From Hyperoodon ampullatus (taxonomy: Eukaryota > Chordata > Mammalia > Artiodactyla > Ziphiidae): a DNA stretch of 64,000 nucleotides. The notes beneath the pieces are model-generated. The model was not told the DNA's origin. It saw only the letters and a program-made list of their open reading frames with translations, and made no database searches. The position numbers and the translations under genes were made by a program. Shown here one piece after another: positions 25,926-39,179 of the stretch (positions are counted from its first letter, which is position 1; each line of letters opens with the position of its first letter). The stretch is taken from the NCBI GenBank assembly GCA_949752795.1, contig OX457056.1, positions 180,010,428 through 180,074,427 on the forward strand. Direction: 5' to 3'.

Positions 25926-27507
25926 CCACAGTGCTGAGCATGATCCCCATGTTCCAGAGAAGTAAACTGAGGCTCCCTCATCCCACGTCATGTCTAGGAG
26001 GCTGAGGAGGTGCTGGGTCTGCAGAGCCTCCCATGCCCTCAGTCCCTCCCCACATCAGTGGCTGCAGGGACGCTGTCTCCAGAACACAGGCCTGCAAAAT
26101 CCACTGCCATCCGCAGGCTAGCCAGAGGCACTGCTAGGTAGATCTGTCAAGTGGAGTGTCTTGCTAACAAGAACAGGAGTGTGGCTTTGCCATTGGATGG
26201 TGCTTGGCAGAGATTTTCCCAGCCAGGAGCAGTGCCCAGCATCCAGCACACCCCACTGCAATATTTATGAAGTCCTGCTTTGGCAGAGCATGGGGAAAAT
26301 CACTCCTTGCCTTTTTAAGATTAAATTCACTTTGACTTTTGTTACTATAACCATTAATACCTAAGTTTGTGAGCTACCGTCAGCTCCATCAAACTGATTT
26401 GTGGGCAGCTGGGCCTTGCCTGGTCCCTGCGTCTCCTTCAGGACACCAAGGCAGGGAGAGACTCACAGTTTTTGAACGCCTCACAGGTGCAGGGCGCTCT
26501 GTGGGGTACTTTGCATATGCTGCCTTGGCATTTCCAAAACGGGTTTTGCGAAGCAGTGATTACACAAGATGCTATTGGGTGCTCTGCCAAAGAAAGTTCC
26601 GTGTTCAACTGAGCCTGCAAATGCTGAGTTCACAAAAGTGAACGGGCTTCTTGACTGCAGGACTTCTCAGAGCCTTAAATATGCCAATGAGCATGGTGAT
26701 GTCTCCAAGAGAAGCATCTAGCTGGGTCACATGTTGTGCCTCCCACAACATTTTGTAGAACTAGTTGTGCAGAACTCAATTTGGAGCATGCTGTTACTAT
26801 ATCTCATTCCTCAACAGCCCAGGAAAGTCGAGCGGTCCCCATCTTAGAAATAAAGACACAGACTCATGAGGTCTCTCCCATTCACTGCTGTATCCCCAGA
26901 ACCCAGCACAGAGACAAACGCATGGCAAGCCCTTGACACACAATTAGGAACTGCAGTTCAGGAAAAGATGCCAAGTGAAAGGCACACGCAGGAGAGCTGG
27001 GCCAGCCTTCTGGAACTTTCTGACTCCCAGCTCCTTGCACTTTCCATGGTCACTTCTCCAAGATGACAGGAGGGCCCCTCCCGACTCTGACCTCCCCAGG
27101 GAACTGTGAAGATAATATGGGATGGGATGTCCGGGGCCCTGGTCTGGTCCTGGCCCAGGGCAAACCCTTTCGGGGGGCCTCCCGAAGTTCTGTTGAGCAT
27201 GGTTTCTGTGGGGCCTCACCAGCCAGTAAAGAGGCAGGAATCCAGTGGTCACATGAACATCACACCTACTGATCACAAATGTCGGACCTGAATGGAGCCA
27301 GGAAGGTCCCAAGAGTCCCCGCCTCCAAACTGAGAAGTCAAGGGATGCAATCCAGGGTGCCCCGGGAAATGTGCAGGTAAACACCCAACATCTGCTAAGA
27401 GGGAACAGGGGTTGCCACTGAGGGGAAGAATGCAGGGGGGAGGAGCTACTGGTTTTCTAACCCTGTGGAAGTCATCAACTCTTTCCACTATCTGCATGTA
27501 TAATTTT

Positions 27508-27712
27508 TTTTTTTTTTTTTGCGGTACACGGGCCTCTCACTGCTGTGGCCTCTCCCGTTGCGGAGCACAGGCTCCGGACGCGCAGGCTCAGCGGCCGTGG
27601 CTCACGGGCCCAGCCGCTCCGCGGCATGTGGGATCTTCCCGGACTGGGGCACGAACCCGTGTCCCCTGCATCGGCAGGCAGACTCTCCACCACTGTGCCA
27701 CCAGGGAAGCCC
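27508..27712 (-). mobile_element. CHR SINE
   Basis: Minus-strand full-length copy. It has a 16-bp target-site duplication CTGCATGTATAATTTT (27492-27507 and 27713-27728), among the clearest in the window. Confidence 0.96.
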
Positions 27713-28129
27713 CTGCATGTATAATTTTGATGAAAATAAAAATTAGGGAGGGAGAGGAGGGAGGGGAAAAAACAGTGGCCAAGAACTCCCTGCCTGCTGG
27801 AGCTTTCAAGGCAGCCAGAGCGTGCAGGGGCATCAGAGCAGAGCTGCTGGGGTGAGGACTGGAGACCAGAGGGGCTGCCTGGAGGAGGTGGCCCTGGAGG
27901 AATGCATGGAGGATGCCCACGAAGGAAGGGGAAGGCAGAGCTCTCTGCCCGCCTAGTTCAGGTCCCTCGTATCTGAGGACCATAGGTGGACCCCCCCACA
28001 CTCCCCTCACCTCCAGGCCTCTCCCATCCAGCCCCTACAGCTGACAAATCCAGTCCAGCTCCTCCAATCCTGTAAACTCTTGGAGGGCTTCCACGCTCTT
28101 GAGCTCCTCGGGCTCTGCAAGCTCCCACT

Positions 28130-28310
28130 GCCCACCTCACACTCCTGCCCTTACTTCCCCCAGGGCACCCCTACTTTTGCCTCTTAGCCTTTGCACATGC
28201 TGCTCCCCATCCCTTCCCTGGCAAAGTCCTCCTTATCCTTCAGGCCTGACTTAAGACATCACCTCCTGCAGCAACTGTCCCTGATCCCCCAGGTCCATCT
28301 TTCAACATGA
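28130..28310 (+). mobile_element. L2-like remnant
   Basis: CCTTTGCACATGCTGCTCCC, CCTTCAGGCCTGACTTAAG and ACATCACCTCCTGCAGC follow the L2 pattern. Confidence 0.6.
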
Positions 28311-29312
28311 GCCCTTCAAACACAAGAAAAAAAGGGAGCAAGGTGATCTGGGGACAGAGGGAAAATCCTACTGCTGACACAGAGATCCCAATACGACATG
28401 CTGGCAGATCCCCCAGGGCCTCCACTGCCCAACTAAACAAGCCAGAAGGACCACAGACAACCCTGTGGCTGATGGCCCGTGTCAGCTGCATCCCCTCACG
28501 CAGCCAGGACTCTGGGCACTCACACTGCACCCCTCCTACCAACACGTTATTCCCTGCTCAGGGTAAAACTGAAGCCAGTGAGGATGAGCAGTTCTCTGCT
28601 GTAGGGCTCCCAGTCCCCATTCCACCCTCAGCCCAGGCATCCCCTCTCTTACAGTTTCCAGAAGTACAGAACTCCTCGCCAGCTGTAAATACCAGACACA
28701 CTGCAAGAAGCCACGTGTCACGAAATCTCACTCACATCTCACAACAAGTGGGTCCAGCATTTACACCCATGGAGTTGGATCCTCCAGCAGTGGAGGATAC
28801 TCTTCCCCACCCCTGCCCACCCAGAGAGTGGGGCACTGGGCTGAAGTTCTGAGCTGGGTCTGGCTTCGAAGGCATGGTTCTGGGATTCTGTAACAGGGGA
28901 GCTTAGCTTGGAGGGTCTGGGCTGGGTGAGAGGCAGCTGGACCTCCCGAGCTGGCTCATCCTGCTTACTCCTGAACCCTTGAGGGGATTCTGGTCTTTTC
29001 CCAAGGCCCTGTTAAGAGACCCTTAGCTGACGGGGCTCCAAACACAGTGCCCGTGGACTCAAGGAGCAGGGACAAGAAGAAAGTGCTAGAGAAGGAAGGG
29101 ATCTCACTGCCCTCACGCTGGAGGGCATATCTCCCTGAGACTGTGGTAGGAGCACCACTGCACACTCTGCCTGCTGCAGCCAGCATCAGGAACAGAGAGG
29201 GCAGCAACTTACGAAGGCCACACAGTATTCCGGATGATCCCAGGTGCTGATTCCAGTAGTGCGTCAGCTCCAGGCCAGGGGAACCAAGAAGGGTGAATCC
29301 CATTGCCTCCAG

Positions 29313-29340
29313 TGCACGCACGCGCACGTGCACGCACGTG

Positions 29341-29372
<32 letters not shown>
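29313..29372. repeat. Alternating CA/CG purine-pyrimidine tract
   Basis: GTGCACGCACGCGCACGTGC leads into CACACGCGCGCGCACAC and then (CA)n. Strict alternation with CG steps favours left-handed DNA in principle. Confidence 0.9.
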
Positions 29373-29376
<4 letters not shown>

Positions 29377-29819
29377 CACCACCCCCCTCCCGACTGGATC
29401 CTCAGCCAATGGCCATCAGGACCCAGGAGTCTTTTCTGGCTACTCCACTGGCCTGAGTAGGGCAGCCTCACCCAGTTGAGATGTAGGCTGACCTAAGACT
29501 GGGCCTTAGTAGTTACTCAAGGGGGTCCTGAGACAGGGCCAGGGCCCCAGGACAGAGTGAAGAGGGCAGGGCTGAGGGATGCCCTGGGTCTGAAGAACAG
29601 GAGATTTGGCCTGGCCCAGCCCACCCTCCAGGAAGCCCTAGAGAGCCACAGTACTCCCTTGCTAGGGGCAACCTGAGTCAGACCCCTGTGCACCTCCTCA
29701 GCATTTAGAGATCATTGACAGAGAGGGAGCCGTGCAAGCTGTGAGGCCTGCCTGGCCAGCCAACCACAGAAGCGCTGACTACTGAAAAGGTCTTATTTGA
29801 GAGTCATGTAGATAAATGC

Positions 29820-29955
29820 TTGTTTCTCTGGAAAGCACCAGCTCTTTAAGGATAAAGATCATGGCCTTCCTTGCTGTGTTTCCCCAAGTTTCGGGCCAAG
29901 CCCACAGTAGACACTCATGAATGAATGAACGAATGAATGAATGAATGAACGAACA
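29820..29955 (+). mobile_element. L2 3' end with (GAAT)n tail
   Basis: AAGGATAAAGATCATGGCC and GTAGACACTCATGAATGAATG form an L2 3' end. Its terminal tetranucleotide has grown to a run of GAAT/GAAC units at 29917-29954. Confidence 0.65.
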
Positions 29956-32517
29956 TTTCCTTTCCAGTATCCTGACTGAAGAATCAACAGAGAAATTTAT
30001 ACAGCATAGGAATGTTCTCTCTGTTGCTGTCAGAGCACCACTGATAGCCCTGTACATCACTTGTGCTCTGAAAATCTTGTTCCAGAGACAGGGAGATGCT
30101 CAGAATTCCATCCAGGAATTTGGGTTGGGTCTTCTGTAGACATTTATTTACCTACTTCTAACATAACAGAACTACGCAATACTCACCTGAAGCTACCTCA
30201 TAGCTAATTTTCTGAATTTCTATATATAAAATAAATCATTGTACAAAAAAATCTGTATCTACAGTGTATGGAACAAAAGAAGATTTCAAAGCCCATTAAC
30301 TCACAGAGATGGTATGTTACTGGGAGAATATGGGCTGTATAATTAAAACAATTTAAATCTGATTATAAGAAGACAGTGGGCTTTACTGCCTACCACCATC
30401 TCACTAATGGAAAGAAAACCAACATCTTGAGTTTTTTTAAATTACTGTAAAACTGTGAACTAGAACACACACGTACCACCAATCCACTGCTTCACATTAC
30501 TGATGAGATGAAATATTCCTTGCAGAGAAATATTCCTTATGGAGAACATAAGCCTACTTCACTTCAGCTCAGAGCTGCTAGGTGTGTGCAGCATCTTTCC
30601 CGAGTTGGGAAAGGAAGTGGTCCCCATGTCAGCCAATGTGAGGGAGGGCTCTTTCTGGAGACCCCAGTCTCAGAGTGAGTGACGTCTGGCTCTCCTTGTC
30701 CTCTCTCTACTGAACTCCAGAGCTCAGTGTCTGAGGAGGGAAAACCAAGGGGCCTGGGACAGGGGGATGGACCAAATGACAGTTCACGGCCCAGCCAGGA
30801 ACACCTCCTAGTGGAGCAGAAGTGCGCATTTCTGAACACGGTCTAAACTGGAGGAGCACGCCCAGAGCTGAAATGAAAGAAATCGATGGTGATGAGCGCC
30901 TCCATTAGCTCACCTACTGGGAGGGAGGAAGGAGTCTGGGTGGCTCACATTTCTTCCTCGACCCCCCACCCCGTCTGCTTTCTCTGGCTGAAGTCAATAA
31001 TTTTAAAGTAATTAAGTCCAGCAAACCATAACCGATTAAGTAAGGACTGCTGGTGGCCAGCAGAGTCGAGCAGCCTCACCTCTGCTTGAGCCCCTGTTTG
31101 GAGGGCAGCTGGGAGGGGGCCTGATCCCAGGTCCAGCCCCCGGGGGCCTGACCACCACATGGCAGAGATAAACCTCTCTGAGCAGCCAGCCACCTAATGA
31201 GACTGTCAGGGGACTTCTTAACGAGATGAGGTAGGGCCTGGGCTCTGCCGCACAGCGTGTGGAGGGTTTCTATTCAATTAGCCGTTCAGTGTGGGGCAGA
31301 TACTGCCCAGGAGGATGCGGGAGCCTCTGCCGATAAGGCAGCCCCCTCCTGGCACTCCTAGTTCTGCCATGACCGGCCCAGCCTCCCAGGGTCTGCGGTA
31401 GCCTGAGACAGTGTCCCCACCGGACAGAAGGGTGAGCAGAGCTGGCCCTCTGCTTTGCTGGGGCAAGCCAGGTCTCTGGCTGCCAACCCAGGACCCCTTC
31501 CCCTCCCTTGGAACCTGGGTGAGCTCCAGGGGTGGCCACAAATGGGCCATGTGGAAGAAGGGGACAGAGACCCCTGCCCAAAACAGGTGTGTGTGGGGGG
31601 ATAGGAAAGACCTCCTCACCCCGGGTGGAAAAGGCTGAGTCTGGGGCCAAGGCTACAGGTTGTGTCTACATATAAAGTGGGGGCCAAGTGTGTAAGGCCA
31701 AGACCCACTGCCCTGTCCCCTCCTGCAAATAGAGTTTGACAGCACGCACAGGACCTGCAGGAGGCCACAGGGCAGTGAGCTCCACCTCCTGGGGACCAGG
31801 CCCTGCCTCCCTTCGGGACTTGGGGGTGCAAAGGAAGGTCCAGGTCACACCACGCCCACAGGAACCCTCGGGACACCCAGTGGGGAGAGGGCTCAGGCCC
31901 CTCTGCCCCCTTCCCATCCCCCAGTCCCTGTCCCACCAGGCTGGCTCCCACCCTTCCCTCACTGCCCCAAATGCCACCCACAGCTCAGCTCACCCTGCCC
32001 CATGCCTGAAACACAGGCTTCCCTCACTCAGCGCCTCCTGGCCTTTGGGCTAGCACAAGTGTCCCTCACCCAGAAAGCCTTCCGGCCCTGCCTGGCCCCC
32101 ATCCTGTCTGCTTCCCGCCGCCCACAGGCACATCACAGAGCTCCGAGCCTGGTTCTCACCCTCCTAGCACTGCTCGCCCCACAGAGCTTTCGAGTAAGCC
32201 AGGTCTGAGGTCTCCTGGAGCCCACTGTGTGGGAACGTCCTGTCACCAGGTGTGGCCCCAGGGCTTCCAGCCCAGTTCCAGTCCCGAGTGTCCTGTGGGC
32301 AGAGAAGCCCCACGCTGAGCAGCTGTTCCCACTTCCGGGCGACACCACCCACCCAGGTCTGCTCTGACCCTTCACCCTCAGCTTGGGGCTGGGGCAGCCC
32401 CAGGCCTGGCCAATCAGGGCACCCCGCTCCACTGGCACCAGGACTGATTCCAGGAGGAGCCTGTCCCCATGGCAGGCCAAACAGCAGCAATCCTGGGACA
32501 CCTGTGAGACTCTTCTT
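29956..32517. other. GRID1: Intron 2 stretch with no gene
   Basis: AT-rich to about 30560, then GC-rich. Short L2-like traces lie near 32000-32170. No exon seen. Confidence 0.5.
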
Positions 32518-32531
32518 AAACAGTCCCCCTC

Positions 32532-32734
32532 GGGCTTCCCTGGCGGCACAGTGGTTGACAATCCGCCTAGCCGATGCAGGGAACACGGGTTCGTGTCCTG
32601 GTTTGGGAAGATCCCACATGCCGCGGAGCGGCTGGGCCCGTGAGCCATGGCCGCTGAGCCTGCCCGTCCGGAGCCTGTGCTCCGCAACGGGAGAGGCCAC
32701 AACAGTGAGAGGCCCGCGTACCGCAAAAAAAAAA
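32532..32734 (+). mobile_element. CHR SINE
   Basis: Full-length copy with short A tail. Target-site duplication AAACAGTCCCCCTC (32518-32531 and 32735-32748). Confidence 0.95.
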
Positions 32735-34059
32735 AAACAGTCCCCCTCTTCCCGTGGGGAAGGACCAGGAGGCTGGGCTGATTAGACATCAGCCTACAAT
32801 AGCCTGGGGGCTCTGAGTGGATGGGGCTGCCTGGAAAGGAAGCCTGCCCAGGGGAAGGCAGGGACAGGGTGTGGAGAAGGAGGCAGTGTCCTGAGGACAC
32901 CGTTTGGGCCCCTGGATCCAGCCATGCCTGAAGTTACTCAACATCAGGCCTTTTCCATTACACGGCCTGATAAACATCCCTATTTGCTTAGGCCAGTACG
33001 AGTACTCCTGACACCCACCTGACTAATACAGAGCATGATTTCAGACACTCGGCAGGATTCCCTGATGTGAGGCTGCTAGGCGGTGGTATTTGCAGATGGT
33101 CCAACTCAGCAGTCCCACAAACACACCCGGGGGCAACAACTTCCTCCCAGGCCACGAGAGGCAGAAACTCTCCACGTACCCCACAGTGCTGTGGCTCAGC
33201 CACCTTGTCACAGTCCCAGCGGGGTCCTCAAGGCACACCCCCGGCAGGCCACCTGACAGGCTCCCCCAGGGAGGGGTTCAGTCCGTCTGCAGGGGTATGT
33301 CTGGGAGCATGCCAGGACACACAGGCATGCACTCCCGTGTGTGTTTGCAGACCCACATGCGTACATGCCATCAGTACAGTCAGACAGCCACTCAACAAAC
33401 ACTTGCTCCAGCCCTGCATGTGCTGGGAGTTCTGAGATGCAGAGCTCACAGGCCTCACAGGTAACCCCTGAGACACAAGGGGAGACATGCAGGATGGCAT
33501 GTAAAGAAGACCTCGCCCCAGCTAAGGGAGCACAGCAGTCAGGGGAGGCCTCCTGAAGAGCATCCCAGAGGCCAGGTCGGAGCAGAGTGCACACGCAGTC
33601 CCATCTAGCTGCACCCCGCCACCTAGAAGCTCCCCTGGAGCACTCGCCAGTACTGATCAGTGGGTGCTGATACCCATCACAGAACCGCCATCTTCCCTTT
33701 CATGAAGTCCATTTTCTTGGCAGGAGCTAAGGAGCCTGACACAGTCGGTCCTCTGAGCCACGCTCAGGCGTCTCCTGATGAGGTTTCCATCATTAACAAC
33801 TACAGAGCCTCAAAGCCCCTTCGGCCCCAGCTCACTGGAAGGGTTCTAACTCCTGCTTCCTCCGAAGCCAACGTGTCAGGGGTGGTGGCTACATCCTCGT
33901 AAATGAGCGCTGCTCACCAGCTCCCGCAGAGGTGCTGGGGGAGGGTTGGCAGTGCCCTCCCCTTCAAGCTCAAGCTGCCAGGCTCACTGGTCCCACACCT
34001 GCAGCTGCTCCGCCCTCTCCCAGCCCTTTTCCCTGCCCAATTTTGGAAGAGGCAGTGGC

Positions 34060-34165
34060 TAGGACAACATCATCCCCATTTCATACATGTGGAGACTGAG
34101 GCCACATGATGGGGTGCGGCTCCCAAGCCCACCAGAGGATTCCCAGGTGAGAGACGAGGATGGAA
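34060..34165 (-). mobile_element. MIR SINE fragment
   Basis: Minus-strand core CCCATTTCATACATGTGGAG then ACTGAGGCCACATGATG. Diverged. Confidence 0.5.
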
Positions 34166-34734
34166 ACCCAGGTCCTGGCTCATGCCCAACACCCAGACAG
34201 CAGTCAGCCCACACAGCCCCCAAGGGCCAGCACCTGGAGCCCAGAGGGAATGTCTACTTCCCCTGGGCAGCCTCCCTTCCCTCACCACCCACACCGATCT
34301 GCACAGGCACATCTCAGAGCGGATGGACAGGCCAATGGCCCTGAGCCCCTGCCAGGGCAGCTCAGGCGGGGAAACGCCTTCCAGAAACGAGTCCTCCAAA
34401 ACTATTTCCTGCTCCAGCCCATGAGCGTGAGAAACCCCTCCACTGTGACTGTACCCTTTGTGCTGGGCCTTGGAATCCCCCATGGAAGTGGCCACTGCCA
34501 GGGAGAGGCTGTGGTATTTGCTCCTAGCATTTCTTGCCAGGAGAAAGATCTTCACATTTAGAAGCTGATCAGGAGGGAACAGCTGGCATAAGTGGGCCTC
34601 AGGTCGCAGGACAGGGCTGCTATAAATGCATCAAGCCTCCAGGCCCCACATGACATGGGACTCCCAGTGGCTCTGAGCCTGAAGCCAGGACCACAAGCTT
34701 GAGGGGGCCTCAAAGAGCAGAGGTCTCATGTGTC

Positions 34735-35460
34735 CATCTGTTCTGTCATCCATCCAGAGGCTTTTACTGAGCACCCATGATCAGCTGCACACCAGGCCTG
34801 GCTCTGGGAACTCAGCTATGGATGAGACAGACACTTCCCTGCCCTCACAGACCTGACGCTCCTCACAAATTACTAACACAATTGTAGGTAAGGAAGCATG
34901 CAAAGAAGGAAAAGAAGGCTTTGATAGAGAATAAGAGGGGCCCTACTTGGAACCAAGGAGAGCCTCTCTGAGGAGGTGAGATCTGAGGAATAGCTGAGGC
35001 TGAGAAGGAGCCTATCATGTAAAGAGCCTTCCTGCTGGAGGGAACAGCATGTGCAAAGGCCCTGGGGTGGGAGCGTGCTTCAACTGTTGGAGACACAGGA
35101 AGAAAGTCAATGTGGCTGAAGCAAAGAGGTCAAGAGGAGTGGCAGCAGTGAAGCAAGTGAGCTCAGCCCTTGTTGTACTTGAGGGCTTGCAGGCTCTAGC
35201 AAGGAGTCTGGATTGTATTCTTAGTACTGCAGGGAGCCACTGAAGGGTTGCAGCAGAAGGAGGAGGTGACTGCATTGATTTTTCTGATAGCTCTGGCTGC
35301 TACACGGACAGAGGCCTGGCAGGGAGGAGGGCAGAGGCAGGTAACAGTGAGTAAGTGAGCACAGGGATCCAGGCTGAGGCTGGGGAAATGGTGGTAGAGG
35401 TGGAGAGAACTGGACAAAGGCTGAGATAAAGGGAGGGTCATGTGCATAGTGGGAGGACAG
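34735..35460 (-). mobile_element. L2-like LINE 3' remnant
   Basis: GCTTTTACTGAGCACCCATG, AACAGCATGTGCAAAGGCC and GATAGCTCTGGCTGCTAC appear in the same order as in the 11740 element, with heavier decay. Confidence 0.6.
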
Positions 35461-35811
35461 GCAAGGAACAAGGGGAATGCTGGCTCAGCTACCAATCCTT
35501 CGCATTTCTGAAGCAACCTCTGCTTCGTTCTGCTCTCTCTATAATCCCCGGGCTCCCTGGGGTGGTCCAGAGATGATGCTCATACAGCCCTGGGCACATG
35601 TCAGTAGACACTGGGTATTGACAGACACCTCTGCTTTTTAACAGGCCATCACCAGGAGCCTATAGCAGACCACAGCTGCCAAGCTCACTGCATTCCTTCC
35701 CTCAGTGAGGTTCCTGGGCTGGATCCCAGTGGCAGCTGGAACTGCGGCTTTTTCTGCCAAACGTGCCCAGGCAGCGTGGACATCTGCAACAGCCTCCTCA
35801 TATACACATGT

Positions 35812-35873
35812 GTATGTGCACATACACGCACACCCATGCACACACCTGCACACTCACATACTGGCACACACGG

Positions 35874-35910
<37 letters not shown>
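35812..35910. repeat. (CA)n microsatellite
   Basis: Interrupted CA/TACA units from 35812 become a pure (AC)n run from about 35876 to 35910. Confidence 0.95.
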
Positions 35911-35912
<2 letters not shown>

Positions 35913-37039
35913 CAGGGGTGCTCGGCCCAGATTCCAGGGCATGCCAGAGGACCCGACCCCCGCTGCTGGACAGTCCCCCCTCCTCGGCACTGCCCGACAC
36001 ACCACCCTCCCCCAGAGGCATGGCCACCCCCTGCCTGTCCCTTGAGGAACACTGGCCATAGGCGCCCTATGCAGCCCAGCTCTGCGCTGTGGGTCGCGCA
36101 GGGTCATGCCTTAGCCCTCGGAAGCCTTTATCCAGGATGTAGGCAAAGCCCTGAGCCAGCCCTGAGCTGAGGCTCCAGCCTGGGGCCCCGTGACAGGGAG
36201 AGATGCTCCCCCAGAGCTCTAGGCTTGGGCTGGCAGCCTACAGGACTTGGGGGCAGGCCACTGGATTGTTTGGGCTACCAGAGCCCGGGAGGGAGGGAGG
36301 GAGAGGCGAGTGAGAGCAGGTGCCCTGGGAACCACCCAGGACTGAGAAGGAGCAGCATCTGATGTCTGCAGCCATGACAGGGCAGGCAGCAAGGGTCCAA
36401 GGGCCGAGCCAAGTCAGGGCCTCCTCAGTGCTCGGCCCCGACCTCCTGAGACGGACACCACAGAGACGAGCAGCAGGGGCCTCGCCCAGTGCCCAGTTCA
36501 GGTCTCAGAGCTTTGAGCCCCGAGCCCAGACCAGGGCCCAGAGTGTGGCCCCTCCCTCCCTCCCAGGTCTCTGGGTGCTCAGACAGAAGGATGGAAGAAA
36601 GCCCCCAGTCCCAGTTCAGGAACAGAGCCAGGGCAAGACCCAAAGCCTCTGCCTTTGTACCAAGCAGGAGGGGCTGCGTGGGAATGGGAGAGCACGGAGA
36701 TAGCCTGCCAGGCCAGGCCCAGGCCGAGTCTGCAGGGCCTCAGGCCGCATCAGGGCGGGCACATGGCCAGGCTGAGCCAAGAGCTCCAGCCAAGGGGTGG
36801 GGGTGGGGATGGTGTCCAGCCAGCAGGGACCGTGTCTCTGCCCTGACCTGGGGTTTGGTAGCACCCAGGCAGGGCCCAGAGACCAAGGGGTGTCACGTAC
36901 CCTTGGCAGGTGAACAGGCGAACAGAGCAAATGGTGGCCAGGACACTAATGCCTACTTAGTGTACTGTGTGTCACCACCCACACCCTCAGTGTGCCTCTG
37001 CTGGGTGCCCCAGTGGGCTGCTGCATGCCAACAGCCTCC

Positions 37040-37200
37040 TTCCTGCCAGGTGTAAGTCACGTCTCTAGATCCATCACCACAACCCCAAGGTAGCCCACTT
37101 CACAGGTATTAAAACTGAGGCTTGGAGAAGATGAGTGACCTCTCAAGACCACACAGCTAATCAGTCACAGAGCTGGGATTTGAACCCGTACCCGCCTGAC
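37040..37200 (-). mobile_element. MIR SINE
   Basis: Minus-strand MIR: TTAAAACTGAGGCTTGGAG, CCACACAGCTAATCAGTC, and GAGCTGGGATTTGAACCCG. Confidence 0.75.
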
Positions 37201-37327
37201 CCCTTTCCACCAAAAAGAGCAAGTTACGGGTACTATGGCCAGCTGCTCAGGGGCTGGGCCAGGATGGCTGGATTCGGGCCACTCTGTGCACTCAGAACAG
37301 CAAGGCTGCAGCAAGATTGCAATTCCG

Positions 37328-37547
37328 GGGCTTCCCTGGTGGCGCAGTGGTTGAGAGTCCGCCTGCCGATGCAGGGGACACGGGTTCGTGTCCCGGTCCA
37401 GGAAGATCCCATATGCCGCGGAGCGGCTGGGCCCGTGAGCCATGGCCGCTGAGCCTGCGCGTCCGGAGCCTATGCTCTGCAACGGGAGAGGCCACGGCAG
37501 TGAGAGGCCCGCGTACCGCAAAAAAAAAAAAAAAGAAAAGAAAAAAT
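37328..37547 (+). mobile_element. CHR SINE
   Basis: Full-length copy with an interrupted A tail (AAAAGAAAAGAAAAAA). Target-site duplication ATTGCAATTCCG (37316-37327 and 37548-37559). Confidence 0.95.
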
Positions 37548-37839
37548 ATTGCAATTCCGTGCAGCGACGGTCTGCAGGTTCCCGGAGCCCCAGCCCACAA
37601 TGGTGGCTCCAGGAAGCCTCCACGTAAACCATGCCATCGATAGCAACCTGCCTACCTGCTCTCCTGGGACACCAGCAAGGCCAGGATCAACTCCAAGCCA
37701 CCCTAAATAGGGCAGGGGTTGGGAAAGCCCGCCCAGCCCAAGTCAGAAAATGGAAGGAGGCCAAGAGCCCCTTGGGACCACTCAGGCTGGTACTATAACA
37801 ACCATCCCAACCTCTGTGCTTGGCCCTTGGCTGGGCATT

Positions 37840-37960
37840 GTAGTACATTTCCTCAACTGACCATCACAGTGTCCTCTGTGTCGTCATTCCCATCTTCCAG
37901 TCAAGGAAACTGAGGTAGCCTGCTCGGAAAGCAGAGCAGGGATGGGAACCCCAGTCTGTG
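37840..37960 (-). mobile_element. MIR SINE fragment
   Basis: Minus-strand core CCCATCTTCCAGTCAAGG followed by AAACTGAGGTAGCC. Confidence 0.5.
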
Positions 37961-39179
37961 CGTGAGATCAACAAGACTCCTTCTGCCCCCAATTCAGCTT
38001 GTAGGCACCATGTCTAATCTCACGCAGAGGCATGGGAGGGCCAGGCTGAGCTCTGGCTGGGAACAGGCACAGGGTAGGCAGAGACGGAGCTACAGTGTCT
38101 AGCTGCCTCTGGTGGGTCTGGCGAAGAACTAATGTAAGGGAAGTAAACTAAACAGACAGGACTAGCCAGAGCCACATACTCCAGATCTGGCTCGAGGAGG
38201 AGGTGCAGCCTGGAATAAGGACTGCCCTGGGCCCCAACTGACAGCCCCTGGCTTCACCCACTGGGAGCCTGCCCTGCCCAGATCTGGGCCAGAAACAGAT
38301 AGAAGAGGGCCATCTAACCACCTCCCAGCTACCCTGCCTGTGCTTCAGGCCCGGAAGGGAGAACCCTGGGTCTTTCTCTCCCAACCTGTGGCCATCAGCC
38401 AGGAAGCTGGCTGTTTACAGGCTGGAAGGAAGGTCTTAGGAGAACCCAACTGATGGGATATCGGACACAGACCCAGATGCCTTCCTGGGCCCCATGCCTG
38501 TCAGAGAGGCCAGACTCCAGAGAATGGAGCTGTCACAGGCCAGCGCATGGCAGAGATGAGTCTCCACTCCAGCCCAATGCTTTAGCAAAAGAGAGAGAGC
38601 TGCTGCTGTGGGGGAAGGTAGGGGCGAGGAGGGCACTGGGAGGAGGCAGGGGGTGTCTGTAGAAGAAACAGGGCCACAGGGAGTCCTGCTGAGTCCACAG
38701 GAAACACAGACTTGCTTAAGGCCAGCTGTGGGGCCGCTGATGCTGGTGCCACAATAGCCAATCTTCATCTCATTCCTTAGGAAGCAATGAGCCCAAGTCT
38801 TCTTGGGAGAGCTGGGCCCATCCAGGCCCTAGTTCACAAAGGACAAGGTTGGTAGACACAGATTGGCTCTCTTCTGAGAGCCTGGCGGGGCTGGAGACCC
38901 AGGCTTCCTGACGTCCCCCTACACCAAAGGGCTGCCTGGAGCTTTCTGGAGCAGAGGGACAAGTAAATGAGTGGGCAAAGGGGAACTGATGGGAGCCATG
39001 GATTTGGTCCAACCAGGATCCAATACCTAAAATTCTATTTGGTTTTTTTGTTTGTTTCTTTTGTTTTTGTTGTTGTTTTAATGAGTCACCAAGGAAATGG
39101 GAGGGTTGTTTTGACATGACCTGAGTAGTAGATATTGGTGTCATTCACCAACTATTTCCAGTTCTCTCTCTCTTTCCAG

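Noticed and set aside
32133..32900. 255-codon minus-strand frame
   Set aside because: It is built around a CHR SINE with flanking GC-rich DNA. There is no recognisable protein family.
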